Below are positions 1 through 8,155 of a DNA stretch of 64,000 nucleotides, one piece after another. Made by a program: the position numbers and the translations under genes. Origin of the DNA: Winogradskyella wandonensis. GTDB lineage: Bacteria; Bacteroidota; Bacteroidia; Flavobacteriales; Flavobacteriaceae. The notes beneath the pieces are model-generated. The model did no database searches and was not told the origin of the DNA. It saw only the letters and a program-made list of their open reading frames with translations. The stretch is from assembly GCF_004346845.1 (NCBI RefSeq), contig NZ_SMGI01000002.1, positions 744,001-808,000 on the forward strand, written 5' to 3'. Numbering within the stretch: the stretch's first letter is position 1; every line of letters starts with the position of its first letter.

Positions 1-68
1 AAAGTACTACCACTGTTATTGCTGCACGCTAGCGGAATGGTTAAAAGTAGGGTTATTAGAAATTTCAT
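1..68 (-). CDS. N-terminus of a probable lipoprotein or secreted protein (cut by window edge)
   Basis: An ATG at 66-68 on the minus strand opens a frame that leaves the window after 22 codons. The visible peptide starts MKFLITLLLTIPLAC: one Lys, a hydrophobic stretch and Ala-Cys, as in a lipoprotein signal peptide, although the residue at -3 is Pro rather than Leu. It lies about 40 bases downstream of rnpA on the same strand and could be co-transcribed with it. Nothing can be said about its function. Confidence 0.45.
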   Translation of the reverse strand, partial: MKFLITLLLTIPLACSNNSGST

Positions 69-108
69 ATTTACATTTGTTATTATAACGCAAAAAACAC
101 TCCATAAT

Positions 109-483
109 TTAATTTTTATCGAGCTTTAAAAACTTTTCAAAAAGTAGCTTCATTTTCTCATCTACCAATTGAAATGTAGGTTTTTCTTTTCCAATGTACA
201 AAATCATAAACAGGTAAGATGTTTCACTTTTGTTAAAGTATATGGGCTTGTTCAAGCGATAAGCCTCACGTAACAAACGCTTTATTTTGTTGCGGTTTAC
301 AGCCTTTTTATGTAGTTTTTTACTAACAGAAACTCCGGTTTTTAATATAGAACCATCATTAAAATCAGCCTTTAGGTATATAAGCCGAAGCGGAAAAACA
401 GTCACAGCCTTTCCTTCGGCGAACAATTGTTCTATTAATTTTTTACGTTTTAGTTTATCTTTTTTTGAGTATCCAAAGACCAT
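109..483 (-). CDS. rnpA: Ribonuclease P protein component
   Basis: This 124-residue basic protein is the protein subunit of RNase P, which with the catalytic RNA removes 5' leaders from pre-tRNAs in the cytoplasm. The RnpA pattern is clear: an N-terminal Lys-rich segment, the core GVSVSKKLHKKAVNRNKIKR with the RNR-type RNA-binding helix, then LLREAYR. Length fits the family. It has its own promoter 20-27 bases upstream (box at 503-510). It is not next to rpmH, as is common in Bacteroidota. The identification is secure. Confidence 0.95.
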   Translation of the reverse strand: MVFGYSKKDKLKRKKLIEQLFAEGKAVTVFPLRLIYLKADFNDGSILKTGVSVSKKLHKKAVNRNKIKRLLREAYRLNKPIYFNKSETSYLFMILYIGKEKPTFQLVDEKMKLLFEKFLKLDKN

Positions 484-502
484 ACAACTATTCTACAGAT
501 TA

Positions 503-532
503 CAAATGTAGCGATATCCGTTACATCGGCAA
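503..532 (-). promoter_or_regulatory. Promoter of rnpA (Bacteroidota -33/-7 type)
   Basis: Read on the minus strand, TACATTTG at 510-503 matches the TAnnTTTG -7 consensus. A TTG at 532-530 sits 19 bases upstream as the -33 element. Transcription would start about 15 bases before the rnpA ATG. Confidence 0.7.
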
Positions 533-621
533 TACTCTAATATTGGTATGATAAAAATCATGTAAAAACAGAAGTTTAAGCCCTAACTTACAGTATTCTA
601 ACCTTTTTTTATCTGAATATT

Positions 622-2472
622 ATGGGACAATTAAACGTGAAACAATTAGAAACTCCACAGGAAAAAGCCCATTACACACATTTTCTTATTAAGGATATCG
701 AGGCTTTAGACAAGATGCTTAAAGACGATTTGTTTGAAAAGACACCAATACGAATCGGCGCTGAGCAAGAGTTTTGTATTCTAAAAGACGATTTTTCGCC
801 CCATAAGAATTGTCTAAAAATTCTTAGAGCTATTAACGACCCACATTTCACCACCGAAATAGGCGTGTATGATTTAGAAATAAATTCCGACCCTCTTGTT
901 CTTAAAGAAAATTGCTTTTCAGAACTACACAAACAGTTAGAGACCTTGCTTTTAAAAGCTCAGAAAGCAGCAAAAGCTAATAACACAAAAGTGTTGCTTA
1001 CTGGTATTCTGCCCACTTTACGGCATAAACATATTTTAGAAAAGTACATGACACCAAAACCTAGGTATCGAGTTTTAAATAAAGCTTTAAAAGATTCACG
1101 AAGCCAAAACTTTAATATACATATAAAAGGTGCTGATGAGCTTAGCTTGTTTCATAACAGTGTAATGCTAGAGGCGTGTAATACTAGTTTTCAGATGCAC
1201 CTACAGATTAAACTAGAGGAGTTTGTAGAAAAATACAATTGGGCACAAACCATTTCTGGACCCATTTTAGCCGCTTGTGTCAATTCACCTCTTTTATTCG
1301 GAAGAGAGTTGTGGGCAGAAACAAGAATTGCTGTTTTTACCCAAAGTATAGATACACGAACAAATTCTATGGTTTTTAACGAAAAAGAATCACGTGTAAG
1401 TTTTGGAGACCGATGGGAAACAGGAACGATAACAGATATTTTTAAAGACCATATTTCTCGTTTTAGAAGTTTACTGGCTTTAGACGATTACGAAGATAGC
1501 CTTGATGTATTGCAAAAAGGAGAGATACCCAAACTAAAGGCACTACAGCTTCATAATGGCACTGTTTATAAGTGGAATCGAGTGTGTTATGGCGTTGGTG
1601 GCGGAAAGCCACATTTAAGAATAGAATGTCGTTATGCACCAAGCGGACCAACGTTAACAGACGAAATTGCCAACATGGTATTTTGGGTTGGCGTGATGCT
1701 TGGGCAACCAGAGAATTATAAGAATATGCCCCAAAATATGCCGTTTAAAGCTGTGAAAAACAATTTTTTTAAGGCCGCCAGATACGGTATGGACGTAAGT
1801 TTTAATTGGATGGGAGATACAATTTCTGCAAAAGACTTAATTTTAAATGAGCTATTACCACTTGCAAAAAGAGGACTTCAAAACACACAAATTAATCCTA
1901 ACGATATCGATTTTTATTTAAATGTTATAAAAGAACGCGTAAACGGAAAAACAGGATCGGAATGGACGGTTAAAAGTTATAGAAATTTACAACACACCAA
2001 AACACAGTTCGAGGCAAGACAAGCTTTAACAGCTTATTTACATGACAACCAATTCTCAAAAAATGGCATAGGGCAGTGGCCAGTGCTTACGGATTACGAT
2101 TTAGATAAAATAAAATTTAAGCCTTTAGTGAAGCATAAAATGCAGAGTAAATTGTTTATTATTCACGAAAGCGATAGTCTAGAATTGGTAGCGCATATAA
2201 TGGAGTGGAAAAAGATTCATCATTTACCAGTGGTTAATAAGCATAAAATACTAACAGGAATGATTACTTGGACAGACTTAATAAAGCTCGGAAATTCCGA
2301 TTTGAAACAAAGCGTAAAAGACGTAATGAAAACCGAGCTCTACACAATCAGTCAAGAAAAATCAATAAAAAAAGCTAAGGAAATCATGACCAAGGCAAAA
2401 ATAAATTGCCTACCTGTGGTTCACAACAAAAGACTCTTAGGAATTATTACTACAAATGATTTAAAAAGCTAA
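622..2472 (+). CDS. Glutamate-cysteine ligase-like carboxylate-amine ligase fused to a CBS pair
   Basis: This is a 616-residue protein. Residues about 40-480 look like a GCS2-type carboxylate-amine ligase, with the family's Glu-rich opening RIGAEQEF (E48, E50) and a conserved MVFWVGVMLG segment. Residues about 500-616 form two CBS motifs (LPVVNKHKILTGMITWTDL and LPVVHNKRLLGIITTNDL), which usually bind adenosine nucleotides and regulate the attached enzyme. ATP-dependent ligation of an amine or amino acid to a carboxylate, perhaps a glutamyl group, is inferred; the substrate is unknown. It is followed after three bases by an AstE-like hydrolase, so the two may act on the same amide bond. Calling it simply glutathione synthesis (gshA) would be too strong. 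Confidence 0.7.
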   Translation: MGQLNVKQLETPQEKAHYTHFLIKDIEALDKMLKDDLFEKTPIRIGAEQEFCILKDDFSPHKNCLKILRAINDPHFTTEIGVYDLEINSDPLVLKENCFSELHKQLETLLLKAQKAAKANNTKVLLTGILPTLRHKHILEKYMTPKPRYRVLNKALKDSRSQNFNIHIKGADELSLFHNSVMLEACNTSFQMHLQIKLEEFVEKYNWAQTISGPILAACVNSPLLFGRELWAETRIAVFTQSIDTRTNSMVFNEKESRVSFGDRWETGTITDIFKDHISRFRSLLALDDYEDSLDVLQKGEIPKLKALQLHNGTVYKWNRVCYGVGGGKPHLRIECRYAPSGPTLTDEIANMVFWVGVMLGQPENYKNMPQNMPFKAVKNNFFKAARYGMDVSFNWMGDTISAKDLILNELLPLAKRGLQNTQINPNDIDFYLNVIKERVNGKTGSEWTVKSYRNLQHTKTQFEARQALTAYLHDNQFSKNGIGQWPVLTDYDLDKIKFKPLVKHKMQSKLFIIHESDSLELVAHIMEWKKIHHLPVVNKHKILTGMITWTDLIKLGNSDLKQSVKDVMKTELYTISQEKSIKKAKEIMTKAKINCLPVVHNKRLLGIITTNDLKS

Positions 2473-2475
2473 ATA

Positions 2476-3660
2476 ATGCCCCAACAAATAGAAAAAAAAA
2501 TATTGCTAGATAAGCGAATTATTCATCATGTAAAGGGCAACGAAAAAGGACCTATTTTGGTTTTTTTTGCTGGTATTCATGGCAATGAACAAGCAGGAAT
2601 AAAAGCGCTAAAGAATGTCTTGCCTAAATTAAACACAAACCAAGTTAAAGGAGATATTTATGGTATTTACGGTAATACAAGTGCCATCTTACAAAACAAA
2701 AGATATATTGATAATGATTTAAACAGAATGTGGACAAAAGAACAGCTTTACAAACTGTTTCAAAAAACAACATTAACCTCAGAAGAGATAGAACAAAAAT
2801 CTATCTTAAAGTTTATTCTAGGGTTGTTGGAAAATCAAAACGAACCGATTTACTTTATAGATTTTCACACAACCTCTAGCAAGACACTACCGTTTGTTAC
2901 CATAAATGATGCTTTAATAAATCGCAAGTTTTCAAGACTGTTTCCTGTACCGATTGTTCTTGGTATTGAAGAATATCTAGATGGTCCTTTGTTAAGTTAC
3001 CTTAATGAAAAAGGTTTTGTGTCTTTAGGCTTCGAATCAGGACAACACACGGATCACCAAGCTATTGTAAATTGTGAATCATTTATTCATTTAGCATGTT
3101 ATTTTACCAATAATTTAGAGGATAAAACTATAGATTTTCAATATGCCTTTAAGCAATTAAAGGAGGCTTCTAAAGAAAACAGAGAGATTTACGAAGTGGT
3201 TTATAAATACACTATTAAAACTAATGAAGATTTTAAAATGAAATCTGGCTTTAAAAGCTTTGAACCTATAAAAAAGGGAACTTTGTTAGCGACATCGAAC
3301 AATAAACCTGTTTTTGCGCCATCATCCAATGTGTTATTTATGCCATTGTATCAAGAAACTGGCAACGATGGATTCTTTATTATAAAGGAAATACCCAAGT
3401 TTTTCCTCAATTTATCTTCGGTTTTAAGACAGCTTAAAGCCGATAACTTTCTTACATTTCTTCCAGGAATTAGTTGGCACGATAAATCTAAAGGTATATT
3501 GCGGGCCAATCTAAAAATAACCCGCTTTCTGGCTAAATCTATTTTCCATTTGTTTGGGTATAGAAATAAACAAGAAGACGAAACCCACCTTTTGTTATAC
3601 AACAGAGAGCGTGTTTCTAAACGAAACATGTACAGATATTTACCTTGGTATAAGGCATAA
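2476..3660 (+). CDS. Succinylglutamate desuccinylase/aspartoacylase-family zinc hydrolase
   Basis: This 394-residue member of the M14-like AstE/AspA group hydrolyses N-acyl amino acids or related amides. The zinc ligands are visible as H35 and E38 in GIHGNEQAG and H131 in DFHTTSS. DLNRMW around residue 81 carries the conserved substrate-binding Arg, and E187 in GFESGQH is the likely catalytic base. The C-terminal part of about 200 residues is longer than needed for a minimal AspA. It is the second gene of an operon with the GCS2-CBS ligase and ends at a strong terminator. The true substrate is unknown. Confidence 0.78.
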   Translation: MPQQIEKKILLDKRIIHHVKGNEKGPILVFFAGIHGNEQAGIKALKNVLPKLNTNQVKGDIYGIYGNTSAILQNKRYIDNDLNRMWTKEQLYKLFQKTTLTSEEIEQKSILKFILGLLENQNEPIYFIDFHTTSSKTLPFVTINDALINRKFSRLFPVPIVLGIEEYLDGPLLSYLNEKGFVSLGFESGQHTDHQAIVNCESFIHLACYFTNNLEDKTIDFQYAFKQLKEASKENREIYEVVYKYTIKTNEDFKMKSGFKSFEPIKKGTLLATSNNKPVFAPSSNVLFMPLYQETGNDGFFIIKEIPKFFLNLSSVLRQLKADNFLTFLPGISWHDKSKGILRANLKITRFLAKSIFHLFGYRNKQEDETHLLLYNRERVSKRNMYRYLPWYKA

Positions 3661-3662
3661 AA

Positions 3663-3683
3663 AAAGGCGCTTTAAGCGCCTTT
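3663..3683. terminator. Bidirectional terminator between convergent genes
   Basis: AAAGGCGCTT and AAGCGCCTTT form a near-continuous palindrome with A-rich and T-rich flanks, placed exactly between the stop codons of the AstE-like gene (plus) and the M1 peptidase (minus). It can serve both strands. Confidence 0.8.
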
Positions 3684-3703
3684 AATAGTTATTTTAAAAT
3701 GAT

Positions 3704-5521
3704 TTATAAGTTAACAACGTTGTTTGCCCTATCTATATCAGCCATTAATTGCGACGGGTCAATCTCAACAGATTTCACAGGCTTTGACGTTTTTAAATCG
3801 TAAGTCGGGTAAGCCCAAGCCCAATCAGAAACAATAGTTGCGTTTGTAGGTTTTTCGCCACGCATCATCTGCAAAGGAACGTAAAAATCCTCCTTAGAGC
3901 CATCGGTATAAGTAACACTAATATCTAGTGGCATTGGCATAAGTCCAATACGCTCTAGGGTAATAGTTGATTCATCTACTGATTTTACACCATAATCTAT
4001 AGTGTTTGTTGTTTGTGCAAAATCGATGAGATACCAATCCAATTCAAAATCTGTAACGCGCTCAGCAGTTCTTACAATATCCATTGGTTTAGGGTGTTTA
4101 AACGCAAAATCATTAAAGTATTTTTTAAGTGTTTTCTTTAGATTGTCTTCACCAATAACATAACCTAATTGAGCTATAAACACCGCGCCTTTACTATATG
4201 CCGCAGCGCCATAAACACCATTATACGCGTAACGGTCTGCGTGTGTTGTTAACGGTTGTTCTCTACCCGAACTGGCAAGCGCAAAATAACCACGGTAAGA
4301 ACCGGTTAAAGGGTTTTCTCTTGGCTCATCTCTAAGCGAATTCATCGCTAAGGCAGAAATATAACTCGTAAAACCTTCGTCCATCCATTCGTGCTTAGCT
4401 TCGTTGGTTGCTAATAAAAACTGAAACCACGTGTGTGCCAATTCGTGCGCAGTAACGCCTAATAAACTTCCGTAGCTTCGTTTTCCGGTGATTAATGTAG
4501 ACATGGCATATTCCATTCCGCCATCGCCACCTTGGATTACAGAATATTGGTCATAAGGGTATTCACCAACGTTTTCAGAGAAAAAACGCATAAGTTTTGC
4601 TGTGTCTGGCTGCAGATCTTTCCAATATTTAAGATTTTCTGCAGGTAAATTTTTTTTGTAGTAAAAATTTAACGTTGGTCCGTTGGGCATTTGGTAAACA
4701 TCATGGATATAATCCGGGTCTGCCGCCCAAGTAAAATCGTGAACTTTGGGCGCTTTAAAACGCATAGTTTTTTTATTGCCTTTAATTGCTGGTTCGCCCT
4801 GAAGGTAACCTGTACCACCGACAACGTAATCTTTATCAATAGTTAAAGAGACATCGAAATCACCCCAAACGCCATGAAATTCGCGTCCGATATATGGGTC
4901 TGCATGCCAACCTTCATCATCGTATTCCGCTAGTTTTGGATACCATTGGGTCATGGAAAGTGCTACGCCTTCAGCATTATTTCTTCCAGAACGACGAATT
5001 TGAACAGGAACCTGACCATCAAAATTCATCTTAAAAGTGACCTTTTCACCAGGTTGAATTGGTTTATTCAGCTTTACCTCCAATACAGTACCAACAGTTT
5101 CGTAAGTAATCGGCGTTCCGTTTTGTGACAAACTATTAACTTTTATATAACCAATTTCGTTTGGTTTAAGTTTACTAATTCTATCTCCAACACGTCTATC
5201 TGGGTCTGCTATTGTGCGTGATCGCACATCCATTTCACTACCAGGTTGAAAGGCATTAAAATATAAATGGTAATAGACGCGGTTTAATACATCAGGAGAG
5301 TTATTACTGTACACTAGGGTTTGGTCACCTTTATACTGATAGGTGTTAACGTCCATATCAATGTCCATTTTATAATCGACATGTTGCTGCCAATAACTGT
5401 TGCCTTGGGCTTTTACCATTGGTGGAGCTGGAGGCGATGGAGGATTTGGAATTATGTTATCCGAACTTTTACAAGAATATATTAGCGATATAATTATTAA
5501 AATTTGAAATAGTTTTTTCAT
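3704..5521 (-). CDS. M1-family aminopeptidase lipoprotein
   Basis: This is a 605-residue zinc aminopeptidase of the gluzincin M1 family. Zinc ligands H359, H363 and E382 and catalytic E360 are seen in HELAHTW and, 18 residues on, DEGF. The exopeptidase motif is GGMEY at 334-338. The N-terminus is a lipoprotein signal (LIYSC, Cys17) followed by a Pro-rich linker, so it should be membrane-anchored and facing the periplasm or surface. It starts four bases after the S8 protease gene, which makes an operon of two secreted peptidases that probably digest external or envelope peptides. Confidence 0.9.
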   Translation of the reverse strand: MKKLFQILIIISLIYSCKSSDNIIPNPPSPPAPPMVKAQGNSYWQQHVDYKMDIDMDVNTYQYKGDQTLVYSNNSPDVLNRVYYHLYFNAFQPGSEMDVRSRTIADPDRRVGDRISKLKPNEIGYIKVNSLSQNGTPITYETVGTVLEVKLNKPIQPGEKVTFKMNFDGQVPVQIRRSGRNNAEGVALSMTQWYPKLAEYDDEGWHADPYIGREFHGVWGDFDVSLTIDKDYVVGGTGYLQGEPAIKGNKKTMRFKAPKVHDFTWAADPDYIHDVYQMPNGPTLNFYYKKNLPAENLKYWKDLQPDTAKLMRFFSENVGEYPYDQYSVIQGGDGGMEYAMSTLITGKRSYGSLLGVTAHELAHTWFQFLLATNEAKHEWMDEGFTSYISALAMNSLRDEPRENPLTGSYRGYFALASSGREQPLTTHADRYAYNGVYGAAAYSKGAVFIAQLGYVIGEDNLKKTLKKYFNDFAFKHPKPMDIVRTAERVTDFELDWYLIDFAQTTNTIDYGVKSVDESTITLERIGLMPMPLDISVTYTDGSKEDFYVPLQMMRGEKPTNATIVSDWAWAYPTYDLKTSKPVKSVEIDPSQLMADIDRANNVVNL

Positions 5522-5525
5522 GTGT

Positions 5526-7130
5526 TTATAATTTTGAAGCCATTATTAAGGCGTTATAGGCATTTGCAATTCTGCCGCTTTTCGATAAGCTTGTAAATGG
5601 CTGAACATTTTCGGCATCGCCACCCACAATAACCTTTGTAGTGAGCTGAAGCCCCGATTTTAGAATTACATCTTTAACTTGGGCAGCCGTAAGTTTTGGG
5701 TAGTAAGAACGTATTAAAGCCGCCAAGCCAGCAACTGCAGGAGCTGCCATAGACGTACCTCCTTTAGTGTCGTACTCATTCTCTGGTGTTGTAGAATAGA
5801 CCTGAGCTCCAGGCGCAAAAATATCTACATTCTGGTCACCGTAGTTTGAAAAGCTCGCCACCATTTTACTTCCATATTTTGGACCTAACGCACCGACAGA
5901 AATATAGTTATTTGCCACTTCTTGTCCATTAATGTTGTCTGCAGGAAAATTTGGCTCTATGTCAATATCTTTACTATCGTTACCAGCGGCATGTACGATT
6001 AGTACATCGTTATCTGCGGCATACTTTATAGCATCACGAACCCAATCGCTATGTGGTGAAAAAGACTTACCAAAGCTACCATTAATAACCTTTGCACCAT
6101 TATCTACGGCATATCGTATGGCCTTTGCCACATCCTTGTCGTATTCATCTCCGTTTGGCACGGCTCTAATTGACATAATTTCTACATTATTTGCCACACC
6201 ATTTGCACCTTTTCCGTTGTTGCGCTCAGCAGCAATAATACCTGCAACGTGCGTACCGTGACTTTCAGATTTTTTTACGGGTTTCACGTTTCCGTTTCCA
6301 TAACCGGGTTTATCGTTAAAGTCGTCTGGGTTATCACCAGTTGTACGACCTTTAAAGTCCTTTTTTAGATTATAATTAACTCTGTCGTTGATTGACTCTA
6401 ATGCGTCAGCCAATTCTTTTTTAGCGTCAGCCATTGATTCTATACCGTTTGAGTAGATAAAATTAGCAAACTGTACTGCGCCTTGAACGGAAGCGTCAGA
6501 GGATTTAATTCCGTTTACATCTTCTTTAGTGTAGTCTTTTTTGCCTAGGTGTTTAGAAAGGATTTCATCATTATTAAGAACTTGCTGATAAATTTGCTCG
6601 TACTGTGTTTTTCTACCTAACCACGTTTGGTATTCCTCTGCATGTAGTTTTTCTGCCTCAGCGTATCTAGGCGCGCTTTTATCGCCCGCAGCAATAATTC
6701 TAACGTATTCTAGTTGTTCGTTGTAAGCATCGCCAAGAAAATTCCATCCATGCATGTCGTCAACGTATCCGTTCTTATCATCGTCCTTTCCATTGTTAGG
6801 AATTTCATCTTTATTTGTCCAAATGACACCATCTAAATCTTCGTGGTCAATATCAATACCAGAATCAATTACCGCAACAATAACTTTTTTGCCTTTTTTA
6901 CCTTTAATAATTTCAGCATAAGCACGATCTACACCCATACCTGGAATGGTGTCCTTTTCTAGGTCTAGATGTCCCCAATTTTCTTTTTCTTCTTTGGTGA
7001 GTTCTGCTACCTTTAGAGGAGAAGTGTCAATATTTTCAATAGGTGTTGAAATTAAAGGCGAACCTCCGCAACCCATTAATAGTAATGCAGCAAATGCATA
7101 AATAATTTTAAAATTTCTATTTTTTTTCAT
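5526..7130 (-). CDS. S8-family (subtilisin-like) serine protease lipoprotein
   Basis: This is a 534-residue subtilase. The catalytic triad is D89 (VIDSGID), H291 (SHGTHVAG) and S460 (GGTSMAAP), with oxyanion N384 in AAGND. The lipoprotein signal ends at Cys21 (LLMGC). The Asp-His distance is about 200 residues, against about 35 in classical subtilisins. The insert is Lys/Glu-rich and helical-looking and contains Asp-rich KDDDKNGYVDD (115-125), which may bind calcium. It is the first gene of a peptidase operon with the M1 enzyme and probably acts outside the inner membrane. Confidence 0.92.
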   Translation of the reverse strand: MKKNRNFKIIYAFAALLLMGCGGSPLISTPIENIDTSPLKVAELTKEEKENWGHLDLEKDTIPGMGVDRAYAEIIKGKKGKKVIVAVIDSGIDIDHEDLDGVIWTNKDEIPNNGKDDDKNGYVDDMHGWNFLGDAYNEQLEYVRIIAAGDKSAPRYAEAEKLHAEEYQTWLGRKTQYEQIYQQVLNNDEILSKHLGKKDYTKEDVNGIKSSDASVQGAVQFANFIYSNGIESMADAKKELADALESINDRVNYNLKKDFKGRTTGDNPDDFNDKPGYGNGNVKPVKKSESHGTHVAGIIAAERNNGKGANGVANNVEIMSIRAVPNGDEYDKDVAKAIRYAVDNGAKVINGSFGKSFSPHSDWVRDAIKYAADNDVLIVHAAGNDSKDIDIEPNFPADNINGQEVANNYISVGALGPKYGSKMVASFSNYGDQNVDIFAPGAQVYSTTPENEYDTKGGTSMAAPAVAGLAALIRSYYPKLTAAQVKDVILKSGLQLTTKVIVGGDAENVQPFTSLSKSGRIANAYNALIMASKL

Positions 7131-7148
7131 GTATTAATAAATTTTATC

Positions 7149-8012
7149 TTAGTTGTTAAAAATATCTTCGCAAGTATAGACTTCATCTAGTCTTACACCT
7201 TTTTCTGTATGTTTTACAGTTATAATTTGGTTGTGTGCATCGTGCTCTAAAAATAGATAAAAATTGTGGTCTGCAGCCATCTTTAAGAATTGCTCTTTTT
7301 CGTCTAATGTTAACAAAGGTCTTGTGTCGTAACCCATTACAAAAGGAATAGGTAAGTGGCCAGCTGTTGGCAATAAATCTGCCATAAAACAAATAGTTTT
7401 TCCTTTGTAATTAATCATGGGAATCATTTGTTTTTCGGTATGACCATTAGCAAAAAAGATATCAAAACCTAACGCAGAGTCTCTTAAAATTGAGTCGGAT
7501 GGAAGTGAGGTAAATTTTAATTGTCCACTTTCTTCCATCGGTAAAATATTTTCTTTTAAAAATGATGCTTTTTCTCTGCGGTTTGGTTGGGTTGCCCATT
7601 TCCAATGGTTTTTATTACTCCAAAAATGTGCGTTTTTAAAAGCAGGCTCTAAAAGCGTTTTGTCTTTATTGTATTGAATACTGCCCCCACAATGATCGAA
7701 GTGCAAATGCGTCATAAATACATCTGTTACATCATCTTGATGAAAACCATATTTTTTAAGGGATTTTTCAATCGTATCATCACCCCATAAATGATAATAG
7801 CCGTAGAATTTATCACTTTGCTTATTCCCCATCCCAGTATCTATTAGAATAAGACGATTACCATCTTCAATCAATAAGCAGCGCGCAGCAATATCAATCA
7901 TATTATTATTATCGGCAGGATTGGTGCGTTGCCATAGCGATTTTGGCACAACACCAAACATGGCGCCACCGTCTAGCTTAAAATTTCCGGCTTCTATTGG
8001 ATAGAAATTCAT
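7149..8012 (-). CDS. MBL-fold metallo-hydrolase
   Basis: This 287-residue metallo-beta-lactamase-fold hydrolase has metal ligands in THLHFDH (H102, H104, D106, H107) and a later ANGHTEKQ histidine. Overall layout resembles the AHL-lactonase/methyl-parathion-hydrolase-like group (LIDTGMG, then HLHFDHCGG, then NGHT), but the substrate cannot be told. No signal peptide is visible, so it is probably cytoplasmic. It precedes the S8/M1 operon on the same strand with an 18-base gap and might be co-transcribed. Confidence 0.85.
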   Translation of the reverse strand: MNFYPIEAGNFKLDGGAMFGVVPKSLWQRTNPADNNNMIDIAARCLLIEDGNRLILIDTGMGNKQSDKFYGYYHLWGDDTIEKSLKKYGFHQDDVTDVFMTHLHFDHCGGSIQYNKDKTLLEPAFKNAHFWSNKNHWKWATQPNRREKASFLKENILPMEESGQLKFTSLPSDSILRDSALGFDIFFANGHTEKQMIPMINYKGKTICFMADLLPTAGHLPIPFVMGYDTRPLLTLDEKEQFLKMAADHNFYLFLEHDAHNQIITVKHTEKGVRLDEVYTCEDIFNN

Positions 8013-8155
8013 ACGGTATGCAAAATAATAAATATGCTAAGATTATTATTTATTCTTTGCAGTTTATTAAGGTTTTTTTGAGCGTAGCTAGCGAGGCATA
8101 TTTAGATGTGTTTTTTAGTGTATCTTTATCTTTTTTTAAAATTATTACAAATTAG

